A stretch of DNA of 64,000 nt from Tigriopus japonicus (Eukaryota; Arthropoda; Copepoda; Harpacticoida; Harpacticidae), in the NCBI GenBank assembly GCA_010645155.1, contig JAAGOF010000251.1, positions 400,190 to 464,189 of the forward strand. Reading direction: 5' to 3'. Shown here piece by piece: positions 32,048 through 45,500 of the stretch; position 1 is the first letter of the stretch; the number at the start of each line of letters is the position of its first letter. The notes under the pieces are model-generated. The model ran no database searches. It saw nothing but the letters and a program-made list of their open reading frames with translations, and had not been told where the DNA came from. A program made the position numbers and the translations under genes.

Positions 32048-34831
32048 CTGCAAAATAAATAATAAAAAGTGAATATTGCCAATTTCATGAAGTAGTCATT
32101 CTGACACGCGCGTGAAAAATGAATTGGCATTATCGCTAGTTTGGATGAATGATATGAATATATTGGCATTAGCTCACAATAACAAAAAAAGAGAAGTCCA
32201 TCGAGCCAATAATCAATGGAGACTCGTGCGTTATCAGTAGATAGGTGGCCAGATCCTGTCAAGTCCTTCCCAGACAGGATAATGATCAGCTAATTGGCCA
32301 TAATTAATGATGGCTTTTCTTGTAAAAACACTTTCAGACGAATGTCACGCACTATTGGTTTCAACCGACAAAAAGAAATGCTCTCGAGGGAGGTTTTTTC
32401 CATTTGAACCATTTAAAAGGGAAAAGACCTTCAGCAGTTTCGGAACAAAGTTTCCCTACCCGGAGGATTGGATTCAATTTGAGGTTCAACTAAAATTAAT
32501 GATTATTTGTAGACACACATAGAGCCGAGATGTTTGGATGGGTGGAGAGAGATTGTGCAAAAAGCGATGGGTTCTGCCTTGAGCAAGACTTTGTGGAACA
32601 ACCCCAAAACAAGCGGTTTGCTTTGGGGTTCCCTTACCCCCGTTTCAAGACAGCTTTATGATGAAAGTTTTCTCCCTTCATTGCCATAAGCCCTTTTTGT
32701 AAATGTTCTGGAACGAGGACAGTCAGAAGCTTGAGCATAGATTGAATTCAGTTTTTGGGGGTTGTTGGCATAATCGTGTATGCATGATTGTGAAATGATG
32801 AGACAAGGATTTTCCAGGTCTTCTAATTTTTGTGGGATTTTTGCTGGAAATGTGACTGAACGTACTGAAATTGATGGCGAGGTTAATCTCTCATCGTTGA
32901 ATAATATCTGTGGTTGAACTATAACTGCGAGCTAGTGTCTGCGGGAAATGATGGTATTTTACGCAAGACTATTAGCAAGGTTGGAACGATGGAACATCGT
33001 TAGCATAGACAAGGACCTCTTCAAACTTGCACGCGAAACATTTTTTTTTTCAAAAAATGTAACATCTCAACCATCATTTAATGAAAAAACGACTCAAAAG
33101 TAGAAGAGCTTGATAAAACTTGGATCACGGGTTGAGTAACCCGTCCAAGGAAACTTGAGGTCCCTTATTGAGGTGACTGGAGAAGCAGTTTATGGCTGAA
33201 ATATCCATCAACTCTCAGCTGGAATGGGACCACCATATGGTTAAGTGGAAGGCGTAGAATTGCGAAATAAATGGGTGCAATAATTTCTTGAGAAAAAAAT
33301 ACATCTATTCCCTATGATTATTGTATCTAACTTAGGTTGTAAAATGACGAGGAAAAAAACCCGGGCCAGGAAATTGGATGGTTGCGACATTCATTTTTTG
33401 CCTTCCGATTCCACATCAACGAACGACGATGGACCCCATCTGCCTTCTGTGGTTCTTTTATCTCGTCCTCGTTGTTCCTTCTCGCTTGGAAAGTACTGCT
33501 AGCTACACGTTGTCCACATTAAGCTCAATCAAGGTTGATTGCACAATTCAATTTCCTAATGTGTCAACCACGGGCCCGTCTGTCATTGGGAAATCACTTG
33601 GGAACCCCTAAGTGAAGACAGGGGTTTTGCATTTACAGTGTCTTTGCCGCCAAACGCGGGTCCAAAAAAGATCTCAACCCCCGAAAGAGAAAAGAGGTTT
33701 TCACTTTAGTTGAGCTTTCTTTCTCTGGTGTTTTCCATTTCGCTGAGGAATCGTGGAAGAATACAAAGAAAGACTCTGGGTGAGATCCTGCAGAACATGA
33801 GCGGCAAGAGGTAAGAATAATGATTTCCTCTTCTGCTCACTTGCACTTAAAGGAGGTTCTTCTAATGATCGGGGAATTAAGGTCATCAGAAACATAAGGA
33901 TCTCCTTTCACCGACTCTTCTAGTGAGATGGAGGATACTTAGTAGTAAGGAAAGTGGGCCCTCGAATTATTCAATTTAGAATTGCTCTTTCAAAACAAGA
34001 CTGTGTGTGACCTTTGACATTTTCCCAAACATGAACCTCTCATGAATCATGAAACTATTTTAGTAACCACTTCCAGGATGAAAGGTGTTATCTAGCGTGA
34101 CGTAAAGAAGAATCCTTAAATCAACTTGCGTTTCCTGTTTCGCAATTGCAAGAAAGTTTAATTTTTATGTTTCTTCAAAGTAGAGGGTTGTAACCCCTTT
34201 GGAATTCCTTCCATCCCATTCCTCTATGTGTGTACGAGAACCACTGAATTTCTCTGGATGACGAGGCAAGTGATATTTTTTTTTGGCCATCCACGAGGGT
34301 CCTTTTGTAATTGCAACCTTTTTTCTGTTGGCTAGACTAAGTATTTCAATTATCAACTTAATAAAACATCGGAGTCAAGAGTCATGCTCTCTTGAAACTA
34401 GGTATAGAACTCTGCACAGAATGAACTCATTAACGTTCTTACGGTAATTGTTTTACTCCAATTTTTGCTTTCATCAGACCATACACATATGAAAGATCTG
34501 CCAACAGTAACTCGTTGGTAGACCAAATATGATATAAATATTAATTTTAAACAATAACTTCAATGATAAACTTTTTTTTACAAGGAATACTATTCCTTGT
34601 AGCGGTAATAGAAAATCCGCAACCCAACACAAAAAACACATTTAAGAGGGCCTAAATTTTAACCCCCACATCTGATTATACTGCAAATTGAAATTCATTA
34701 TTTACAAGAAAGGTCTCATTTGCCAAAAAATTCAATTAATTTATTTCTACTGGAAATTTCAATCTGCATCGCAAGTCTCGGCGTCCAGAGAATTCCGTTG
34801 TTCTTGGTACGTGGTGTGAAGTAGTACTCAC
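32048..34831. other. Intron between exons 4 and 5
   Basis: About 2.8 kb with GT-AG ends. Its 5' part (immediately after the exon 4 donor on the minus strand) is occupied by the diverged foldback element at 34237-34806. Confidence 0.7.
34237..34806. mobile_element. Foldback miniature element, copy 4 (diverged, about 570 bp)
   Basis: The left end AGAACCACTGAATTTCTC and the right end ...GAGAATTCCGTTGTTCTTG are inverted and match the ends of the 448-bp family. Inner landmarks, such as tcaa...aaaacatcggagtcaagagtcatgctctc and aggtctcatttgcc, also match. It is flanked by gtacg on both sides (34232-34236 and 34807-34811), perhaps the rest of a decayed 9-bp duplication. It is longer and more mutated than the other copies, so it is an older insertion. 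It ends about 20 bp from the exon 4 splice donor. Confidence 0.75.
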
Positions 34832-34985
34832 AAAGAACCTGTAGTTGGATGGTTGCTTGAGCTCGTTGATTTCCAACGCCGTTGGTGGCCTCGCAAACGT
34901 ATGTCCCCGCTTCATGTCGGTCCACGGAATCAATAATCAGGGTCTTTGACACTCGTGCCTTCTCACCGCTGGGTAATAAATTATT
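34832..34985 (-). CDS. klg-like: Adhesion gene exon 4: second half of Ig domain 2
   Basis: The acceptor cggttccattccag is in phase 0 and the donor CTTT|GTGAGT in phase 1. It encodes NNLLPSGEKARVSKTLIID and then SVDRHEAGTYVCEATNGVGN. The D-R-H-E-A-G-T-Y-V-C motif is the F strand of Ig2, and the exon ends in the QLQVL G strand. A second AG (tattacccag) 15 bases further in would break the frame after exon 3, so the upstream acceptor was chosen. Confidence 0.92.
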
Positions 34986-37900
34986 CTGGAATGGAACCGA
35001 AGAAAAATTGGATTATTATTTCACGTATGGAAGGGCGTGGAAGGTGTTGTTCCGCATTTGGGACCTTTGAGGAAGGGAAAGGTGTGAGCAATCGTGGCGA
35101 ATGAAATTGATTTCCCGGCAAAGTTATTCAAACTTCTGACAATCTCTCTTGGGAGAGTCTATGGGCTTGCACATGTCAAAACACTCAAAGTGTGCCAATC
35201 TGTCAAAAGAAAACAAACAAGGAACAAAGGCATTACTACATCCAAATGTAACCTCTTCATTTGGACCTTCAATTGGAGCTCTCCTCATTGTTCCAATCGT
35301 CGATTGCTATCGCCACCACCACCGCCAAACAAATGAACCATATGATTGGTTGTCTTCCAAAGCGTAAAGATTGCAAAACTTTATTGACAAATCGAATTCC
35401 TGCCCCAAAGAACCAGTGTTTAAAAGTTCCTGTGGCTCCAACTCATTTATCACAACAAAGTGGTTTTCATTGCTATTGGAACAGATTTGCGACGAACACG
35501 GGGCCTCCCTTTTTATCTTGCTATTTCATGTCATGTTTAGTGCACTCCAAGTGCTTTTTCCTTGTCAATTAGGAGACAAAAACTTGGATCATATCTTGTT
35601 GGAGGGACGCCAGGTTTTTGCTCTCTTCCCTTGGAATGCAAAACCAACTTGGTTGCACTGCATTAGGTGAGCGGTTTCAATTACTAGTTTGCATGAACGA
35701 GTTTATTGTCGATGAGGCCTTCAAAAAAAGTTCTCTATTCCCTCGGATGCAGTGGCTCCCAATGCGGTTGTGCATAAAATTCCGGTTAAGCACCGCCTTT
35801 TTATCAAAATGGGACCCTGATTCTTAATCTTTGGTGGAAATTCAATTCCAATCCCAACCGTGAAGGATCAGTTTGTTCCATCTGCGTGGAACATTGACGA
35901 GTCTTCTATCTGAAGTGTGTGTGTGTGTGTATAGTATATCTGTGCGGTTGGGATCCAATCTGGTGAGGATCACCTCCACCTTATTTATCTGCACACAAAA
36001 TATTGAGGCAATGGGCAAGGCAAGCGTCGTTTGGCCCGAGTTTTTATGTACGGGATTTGCCGTGGCCGCTCTTCAAAAAATAGAAGAGCCTCTTGACATG
36101 AAACGCCTGAATTGCAAATTTGCAAGAGCCAAACCTGAATCTGTTTATCTCTCGTCCAAAAGTGAATAGAGTGGTCGTCTAAGAAGGAACTTACGTACTG
36201 CGGTATAATGGTCCCGAGAATAACTTTTCTTTTCCTTGAGTGGAATAAAATTGTTACCTTTCCAAATGACACCACCCGTCTTCAGAGGTGGGCTTCTTCA
36301 TGGCACGAAACCATGGCCAAACCAAGTTACAAGTACTAATATCGCCGAGGAACGAGGAACAAGGAGAGGGGAGGAAAGTAAGTTTGAAGAAACGCAGAAA
36401 GGCTATAATTTACTCATGTGTCTCTTAATCATCCATTGTGTTTGGGGCTTTGATATTTCAAAATGATAGATGGGTTTGAGTTTAGCTTATTGCTTTTTTC
36501 TTCAGGTCATTACGAGTGTAATTTAATGATGACCCCCTTCACTTCTTTCAAGGCTCTTTTTGCCGTTATGTGTCAAAAACAATCCTGATCTAATAATAGT
36601 AGGAACCAAAACAAATTGCTTTGAGAATCCGTTATGATTTGGAATCGAGTTCAAGTAGGGTTTACAACACTACTATTCTAGTTTGCAAACCCAACCAGGT
36701 GATATTTGACAGTCTAATTTCAATTCCTCATGTCAGTGGACCATGTTTTTCAACGACCAACTTCTAAGAAAAATTCCCAGAAAATCTACGCACTGTGTTG
36801 TTCAACAGACTCTTTAAGGAGTGGAACAACATCCGGTTGCTGTTAGCCTTGACTAGAATGACCAGTGGCCAACTTGGAGTGGTAAATGTTTCAGAACTGC
36901 TTTAGACAAAGATCGTCGTGGGGTCTAAAATCCCGTGTTGATGGATAAGAGTCCATTCCAAGGAACTGGACCCTCTTTTGTTCTTGAGGTCCCTGTATTT
37001 GGTTCCAAAATGGAATGCGGTACCACTCGTGGGACATGCAAAGGAGATGAATGTCTAGACAATATGTTAACGCGATAAGGAGCTCGTGTGCATATGGTTT
37101 AAAGTGATTTAGGAACAAAAACAGCCAACGAGAGTGCGCAACGGAACACTTGGAACAAATTGATTCCACCCATTGTACTACACAATGTGGTACATTACGT
37201 ACGAATTTTGAAAGTTATGGCCACAAAAGACTTGGGATTTTCTTGTTATCTTTGGCTAGACAGGCGCTTTCAACGTTCCATGGAGAATGGTTTGATGGAC
37301 GTGTCTGTGAAACATGTTCCAGGGGGTATTGTTCCTACTTTAACATAATGCGTGACAGATAGAGAGGGAATTACTTTTATTTGATTTGGACCAAAGAGAC
37401 ATAGACCCTCAAACCTCCAGACTGTTTTCGTGGAACGAGCGTCTGATCTTTTGAAGTGTTTTTTCGTTCTTGATCTTGTTTTCTCAAGAGAATGAACGGA
37501 TCTAGACTCATTATTTCATTAAAACCTCAGCCATTGAACAATATTAAGACAGAGAAACAACACACGAAACATGTGTGGATTCGCTTATTCAAAGCCTTTT
37601 ACGTTTAAAAAAGGAAATTTCAAGGCAGTCAGTAATTGCAACTTGGTATGATGGAAGATGACACGAAACTTCGTAGGCAGGAAAAGGAGTATGATGGATG
37701 CATGGTGTTTGTTATGGGAATAACAAAAAGGTTTGAGAAATGTCGGCAACACTAATGTCTTATTTGGAGTTGTTCCCAAACAATTGAGATTATGTGCGAA
37801 ATTCCAAAGCACAATGCACGTACTCTCATGAGAATGAAGAGGGCAAGACGTCTGCAATGAATTGCCCAACTTTTCTAGGGTCCAAGCAAACTTCACTGGG

Positions 37901-39381
37901 TTGTAATTGCATGAGCTAAATCAGAACCAGCAAAAACAGAGAGTATGCAAATGAAATTAAGGCATAATTAGTTCCAAAAGTGCATCAACCCCCAAGTTAG
38001 ATTAGCATTTTCATGTAACAAAACATTGTTTTAACTGGATATTTTGGATTTTGGGCACACATGTTCACTTCCGTGCTGAATAATGTATCATTCACTTTGA
38101 AAGTCCACTGGAGAGCTTCAGTGGTCCAAAAGAAATTGGAACACGCCTCGCAAAGAATGTCGGCAAATCATTAATAACCTGTAATTTCACAGACAGATGG
38201 ATACCATTACACTTGGTTTTGCCCCAGATGGCTGAATGGAACCAAATGGAAACCATGGAACTGCGCCAGACCGAATTGAAGAGGGTCGAGAAGCACATTG
38301 CTTCTTTCCCTGGTGTGAATCTGACATGAAAAGAATCATCTGTACAAATGATGACATCCTGACATGAAAGTGGTTCATGAACCATTCCCCACTACTACTA
38401 CCACCACTACTTAGCGCGTATATTAGGGTGTTTCATCAAGGCATAGAGCCCGCAAAAAGCTTTCAGAGAGCGAGGGAAAATACGAAATCGGATCAAATTC
38501 TGGCTCATTTCCTTATCTTTTTATGCTCATGGCCGACCATTTTTGCAGGTTCCACTCCCGATTTGTGCTCCAAATGCGTGCCACAACCTCAAAAACCATC
38601 AGGAGCCGCTGCCAAATTATCTTCTTCAGGAAATTCTACTCAAACCACCAAGCAGAAAATAGCTTTGGAGGTTCTATACCAATTCGAATGGAACACACTT
38701 TCAAAATCCACTCTCGGACACTTTTTTCTTATTCAAGGATGCTAACATCACACTTGTTTTGTATTCAATAATTCCCTCGGAGAAACACACACTGGCAAAC
38801 CATGAACCACTTTACCACAAAATGCTTTGAGGCCCCCATTGTCATATAAAACTGGACATGCTTTTGTGATGGAATTAATTTTCTCTCCTTTGAAAAGGTT
38901 TCCATTACATCCTTGTCCCAAGCTAGGACGAGCATGAAATGTGGTGCTTTCGTACTTGGAACACGCATGGACCACTCAAGACCGGATTGCCAATGTCAAT
39001 AGAAGTGTCTTGTGTGAGGCTTAGAATGAAGAGGAGATAAAGGAGAGTTAGTGAGTGTCCAAACAAAATGTTTTCCTCGCTGCCAAATGAGCACAATTTC
39101 CCCTTTGGCTCGCTCACATTCTGGACAGGATTGATTTCGTTAAAGGTCGTTAAGCTCGCAAAAGTGTTCCAAGTCTTTTCAAAGAGAGAGCAGCCAGATT
39201 TAGAGATTTAGAGCGGACAAATATCCATTGTCACCCCAGGATAAATGGCCATCTCCAATTATCATTATCAGAAAGCCTCCTCGAACTGATTCGGCTGGAA
39301 CTCCGTACAGGGTGTACCAAAAGGCCGGGCATGCAAAAATAATGAGACTGGAAAGAACCAAGGCGTAATTGGGTTCCCTAC
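34986..39381. other. Intron between exons 3 and 4
   Basis: About 4.4 kb with GT-AG ends. A (GT)n tract lies at 35915-35930. Otherwise no gene or repeat element recognised. Confidence 0.65.
35915..35930. repeat. (GT)n microsatellite
   Basis: Eight GT dinucleotides in an intron of the adhesion gene. Confidence 0.85.
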
Positions 39382-39503
39382 CTGTCTGGACCATGTAATG
39401 GTTGGATCCGGGTTTCCAGACGCCAAACAGCGGAGTTCCACTCTTCGGCCCTTCTTTACAACGTAATTTCCGTCTGGAGGATCCGGTCGAATTGAGGGTG
39501 GAA
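39382..39503 (-). CDS. klg-like: Adhesion gene exon 3: first half of Ig domain 2
   Basis: The acceptor ctctcctttccaacag is followed by TT, completing a Val codon from exon 2 (phase 1). The donor CAG|GTAGGG is in phase 0. It encodes (V)PPSIRPDPPDGNYVVKKG and RRVELRCLASGNPDPTITWS. It starts at the V-P-P-S-I that opens Ig2 in klingon/lachesin-type proteins, and carries the B-strand cysteine (LRC) and the C-strand Trp (ITW). The exon has no ATG in this frame. Confidence 0.93.
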
Positions 39504-42500
39504 CTGTTGGAAAGGAGAGAGAAAAAAAACAAGATACAGATAAATGAGCTCATGTCAATCCCTTGGAAATGAATGATTTTTCAGCCAATACTCGCAAATA
39601 ATTGACATCTAGCCCGCTTTAAAGTGCAATCGTAAGTCTTCTCCTTTTGTTCCAAAGAGATCAAGGTGTAGTACATACACTACATGTAGTACAATGGTCA
39701 GAAAATGATATTCAAGAGCGATTCATCAGCGCACAAAACTTTTCTTCCAAGACACGGAGACGGAAAAAAAGTTTCAGCCTTTGTTTTGCTCGAGACCAAC
39801 GACGGAAGTCTTGCTTTATGTCGGATATTTCACATTTTACTGCATTGCCGACAAACCTCGCATGAAGGCACCTCCTGAGAGAACTCGGAAAGTCACTTCC
39901 CCCATAAGTTACCCTGTGATGAAATAAATTTGGTCGTAAAAAATTGGCTTGTCTGGCAGTGTCCAATTGGGCACCAAGACTTTTGGAACGTCCCAACGAA
40001 GGCCGAGGAACACACCCAAAGCACATCTTACTTGACGACATGTTCCTTGAGCTTTGCGTGTGTGCATATCTGGGGCAGAGATCTTAATAGCAATCCGTTT
40101 GAGATCCCTTCGTCCCTCTGAGAAGAGCAGTAGTAATTGCTTGGGTTGTAGTGGTGGTGGTGGAAATGTTATCAACCTCACCAGATCGGACACAGTTCTT
40201 TGGGTCCACCCTTGTACCATGTCGTAGTGCTTTTTCATTTATTTCCAGAGGAAAAACTCATCAGATTAGCGTGTTCATAACGTTCATTCAGACTTGAGAT
40301 ATAACCATCAAGGCCAATTTGAAGTGGAACGAGAAGCCCCTTGGGAAATATTTAGCAGCACTGTGGATTGAGTGGGACAAATCTGAACATGACAACAATC
40401 CCCTTCATTTTACTTGGCCTTGTTGTTCCATGAAGTTGGGGATACGCTCTGTTTCCCATAAAACACGGATGAAACAAACTTGCAGAGCACTTGACAGCCT
40501 TTCAAAGGGCGTCATTAACTACAACTTACTATCTACTCTTTCGGTAAGTCTGTGGTAATCTCGGCAATGACTTCAAATTGAGATGCGTGAGCGTCATCTC
40601 TGCTCCCCTTGGCAAAGTTGTTGGCTTGGTTTTGAAGTTTAAAGATGTGAGACTAACTTGATAATTTCCTTGTTTAGAGGCTCCCATTTGTTATGCAAAT
40701 TCCGTTTATGGTCTTGCAAGTTTGCTTCGAAAAACTTATCAACTATATCAAATCGGGTGCTCTTGAACCATTTTTGCTTACGCAAACTCCAAAGACCTTG
40801 TGAGTACTGAAGGTACGAGAAAATCCCGCATCTTGTCGGCACAACAATATGCCAACCAACCAGTCCAATTTTCTCTTTTCCGCATAATTAGATCTCCCTG
40901 TTTGGTAAGGTGGCTCTTGTGCCAACAACATTTGGTTCCACTAACGAAATAAAGATCTCTCTTTCTCTCTTTACTTCCCTTTTCTTTCCTCTTTTCATAC
41001 AGGAACAAATCCGTCTTCAAGTTCCTGAGCAATCCGAATATTATAATATGGCCAACCACCCTTTGACTGGTGAGTCATTGAACTGAATAATCGCGCAATG
41101 GAGCAATTACACGATCTTCGAGATTAATGTGCTCACAACGTATGTGTTACAAGAGGGTCACAATTTATATTAGGTTAACTATAAAGGCGTGGTAGTAATG
41201 TTAACATTTGTATAAGAACGACCTTTCGGAAATAGAAAACTTTATACTTCTCGCTTTCTTAATTTGGAAGTCGGAAACTGTTTTCAAAGCTGAGCTTACG
41301 GTTTGGATCACATAAACCGAGATTTGGAATTGCATATGGGCAATTCTAAACGTGTTCTTAAATAGTTGTATTTTGAGGCAGACAAAGGTTTTGGCCCTCA
41401 ATAGATGTGGACAGAAAAATTATTAGTTCGAAACTTTTGGATTGCCATTTTGATATCTTTCGTAGCAGCATAAGTAGCATGTCATTGAATAATCTTTTTA
41501 AGGAGCACAAAGTAGTAGTGATGTCATCAAACCCCATCGTAAAAGTACTTGTCAAGAGTGAAAATTTTTACTCATTACCTGGACTTTTTTTTCAGCCTTT
41601 GATTGTAGAACACTAGAATTTTTGCCTAAATCAGATTTCAATTAATAATGTATTTCAAAGGCCATTTATGGTTGAATTAATGTTAGCGAAATTGGAAGAA
41701 AATACTCTTGTGAAGCACCATTAAAAGTTTGAGGAGCACTTTCAAGTGAAACCACTAATTGTTAAATTTTATTGAAATTGGGCACGGACGACCAATCTAA
41801 TGCCATAGGAATATAGTAGGTGAAGTTTCTGTAGAAACATTTTTCAAAAAAAAATCTTTGAAAGTTTTTGAACCTGTCGTTCATATTTCGCGTAAAATTT
41901 AATTTTGGATTCGCTATACACCGGGGGAAAAAATCTCTAATTCCCTTCGACAAAGCTCTTGAAAAGAAGTTGAAAGTTATATTAGATTGAGTGCGGTGCA
42001 CGTCTTGGGGGCTAATGTGATCCAATTAGCTAAGCTCAAGGCAGCTAATGGCCAATAAAAGATCGCTAATTGGAGCAATGAACCATCCGCACGGACTCCA
42101 TTACACAAACATCGCCCTTCTTCATCTTCTTTCCCCTCCTTCAAACGCACTTTGGGGTTCAAACCTCATGAAATGATGTGTAGTCCTATGTACGTACGTA
42201 CCATAAAGTCCAAGGTCATGATGAAGTTTAATAATCCGATGCAGACTGTCAAATCCGTGCTTGAGCGGTAATTTCTCAGGCAGCCATTTGCATTCCCCTT
42301 TGAGGTTCAGTCAGTCCTCTCTGTTATCATCGCTTTCATTTTCCCCACTCGTTTGCTCTGGTTCATTTGGGTGCGCCCTTGAAATTTTAATCACTTTCCA
42401 AGCTCGGGTGGCTTATGCATGCATTTCATTCGAGCTTGGGTGCCAAAACTTGATTCAACATGGATTCTAGGGTTCCAATATTGTAGTTTACATTTGTGAA

Positions 42501-45500
42501 TAGACCCACACACCTTGACGGATTGGTTCAGTGGCTCAAGTCATAACTCAAGTTCACTCGTTAGGTTCTCATTTGCCTAGGCCTCCTTGGATTCCTTCAT
42601 CTCAAAAGTCAATGGATTACTTTTGGCCTGGAGAAATCTTATGAGAAAGACTTCATGAGCTAGCCCTCTTCTGCTACTTGTCTTAACACAAAAGGGGAGA
42701 GCTCATTTAGTATTTGCCCTCATCAGAACAAAACTTTAAGAAGGCATATCATTTCACTTCGGCATTTGATTGAGTCGAAAATTGGAAAACGTAGTTTACA
42801 TAATGCAAGCAAAGTCTCATTTGTTGGAGATTCCAATTGATTTGATCCTACTGAAAACCCTAACTATCATTGCAAGCCTCATCGTCCCTAAAATGCAGTG
42901 GTCCTCGTTTGGATATTCCAGGTCTATAGTTATCCCAAGGTGTGGGAGGGCAAGGCCGGAGGATAAATTAGGAGTAGCTTGAAAACCTGACTTCCCATTT
43001 GTCTTGGGAACCAAATCCTGTCAGGATCTGGGTAATCTGGTTTTAAGCTCGCCTCTCGAGAGATTGAACGCCAGGTTCAAGAGTGAGTGAGCTCCTTTGG
43101 AATTGCTCCATTGTGGAGTTAATACTCAGGATTACTAGGGCGTAATGATGCTAATAAGATGCAGGAAGAACATCTCGTATTGTGGGAACCAACCAAATAA
43201 CCAGCTAAATAGTCAAGTCAAGCCAGCATGGTGCTTTCTAAACCCTCAAAGTATCGATTCAGGTCCTCGTCAAAAGTGGAACGTGTAGTGGCTCACTTTT
43301 CTTAGAGAAAAACCACACAATTTTGACCTGTAATTGACACGAGCACCATTAGTTGAGAACGAGTAATAAATTAAAGCCCTACGACGTGTTTTTAAATCCC
43401 CCAGGGCAGGGGGAATTCTCAAGTATCTCTTCACTAATGGATTTGGACACGCAAACTAGATCTGAAGGGAAAAAGTACACGCGGAACTGTTTAATTTTCA
43501 CTTTCTGTTCCAAGTTCTAAGTTCCAGGTTCTAAAACCTGGATCGAAGTCTAGACTTTTGGCAATTAGAAGGGTGTTTCAAATCACGGTCCAGTGAGTTA
43601 ATTCAAGAAGACAGGAGTGGTTACTTCATCCTCTCGTTTCATTCGGTCGTTTCGGTCTACTATTCTATCTGGGGGAACAACAAATTCCAGCTGAAGTACT
43701 GACACATTTTGGAGCAGGGGGAGGAAATGAAAGTAAGAGAGAAAGGGACTAGATGAAAGCAGTGACTGGTGAAGTCCAAAATAAGTTCCAAGAATGCTCC
43801 AAGTTCCAGTCACTCGCCTATCATTCAAAGTTCAAAAGAAGGTCTAGTTACAAAAGTGGATCTAACATTGGAACAAGACAAGGAGGGAGTGGACAGTACA
43901 GATATTTGCTCTCTTGGTCTAGATTTGGACCGAAATTGCGTTGAAGGGTCGTATTATGGAAATACGTAGCATGTGATCCCGCCTAGACAAATGCATTTAT
44001 TGGCCCCTATCTTGGACTTTTGTTGAGATTCATCCAAAGAAAGACAGTTTTGATTGACCCTTGGTGAAGAAATGAGGATCTGGACCAACCCACGTGTGCA
44101 CTAATTGAAGCCCATATTGATCATATTGGATAAGTTTCAATTGAGGGTCCTTTGAAACACTTGGAAAACAATCTGTCGCCATACATGGACACGTTGGAAA
44201 TTTGGGACATGAGCTTAAAGAGATGGGACAGGTCTGCTCATGTGGTTAATGAATGGGGAGGATTAACTTAAAGTTGTGTTTCATGGGTAGGCTGATTTAG
44301 GACCTCAATAAAACTCGTTCCCCAAAAGGTCCTTGCGTGAGTTCCTGGAACAGTCAAAACCACACATGGAACTATAAATGACTCCAGAAACCAGAGACCT
44401 TCCATATTTTTTTCTCAAAGAGCCTCGACAAAACTTAATGAAGCTCCAACTGATAAAGCACAAAAGATAGAAAGAGGGTTCTTTGCTTTTTCATCCCCAG
44501 AGCAAACAACGGGCTGGTTCCAAGAATGTGTGGAGAGGGTTCCTGGTTCCTCGAAGAAAAGGGATGGAAATTTTGACCTCAAGCAAAGTGTCCGAGAGCC
44601 TTTTCAAGTCTCCCGAAGCGGGTTCATTGTGGCAGCTACTCTAACCGATCGATGAATGCTGGGCACAGTTGAAACGTTCCACAGATCTTGGAACAGGGTC
44701 AATATGGGATAGAGTGCCAGAGCAAACAAAATACCCATCTTGAGCAAACAGAGCTTATCCTGAGTTGGAAATTGAGAAATGGACACGATGGACCGGAATC
44801 TTTACTGTTTGAACAACACTCTTGAAGGAGCTATTGATACCTTGTTCCAATGGAATACTGAACACAACTCCAATTGGTCAAAGGCTTTCTTTCCTACATT
44901 ACTGCTAATGCTCAAATCCCAAGCAAACTCGAAAATTAGTTACTCTTTTCCTCCTGACATACTTGTCCCAATTGGTCCCCCCTCCCCCCTTTAGAGACCA
45001 GCAATTAAACAATCACGCCAAATCGAAATTGCCTGCCGGAGTGTCAAAAACCCGAGTGATAACCTAGTTTGATTCAAACCTCCCTTACAGGTTTGTGCGT
45101 ATTAGTATTAGTGTTGAGACGACTCGAGACTCGAGACCGAAACAAAAGCTCGAATATGTCATTCATTTTTTTACAAATTGGCCCTGTTTCTAATCTTTTT
45201 CTAGATTTCACTTCCTCTTGAAATATTTTCGAAAATCATATACCTCCCCTTTTCAAACGCTTATTTTAAATCAGGCGGCTGATGTTTGCAGTTTATATTA
45301 AAAGTTATCAATGATTAGCTTTACTTTGTATTTCCAATGCGTTAAGAGTATGATTATTCCAATTCCAATTTATTTCTCGGACCTGCGATAGCCTTGCAAT
45401 AAAAAAAACTTAAACCACTTGAGTGAGCGCATGTTTTACCAGACTCGTCCTATCTCTAGTATTTACACTTCGTCTCTCATTTCCCCCCCTCTTCCCTCTT

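Noticed and set aside
42150..42180. GGTTCAAACC-like tRNA B-box
   Set aside because: No A-box at the right distance and no cloverleaf could be drawn.
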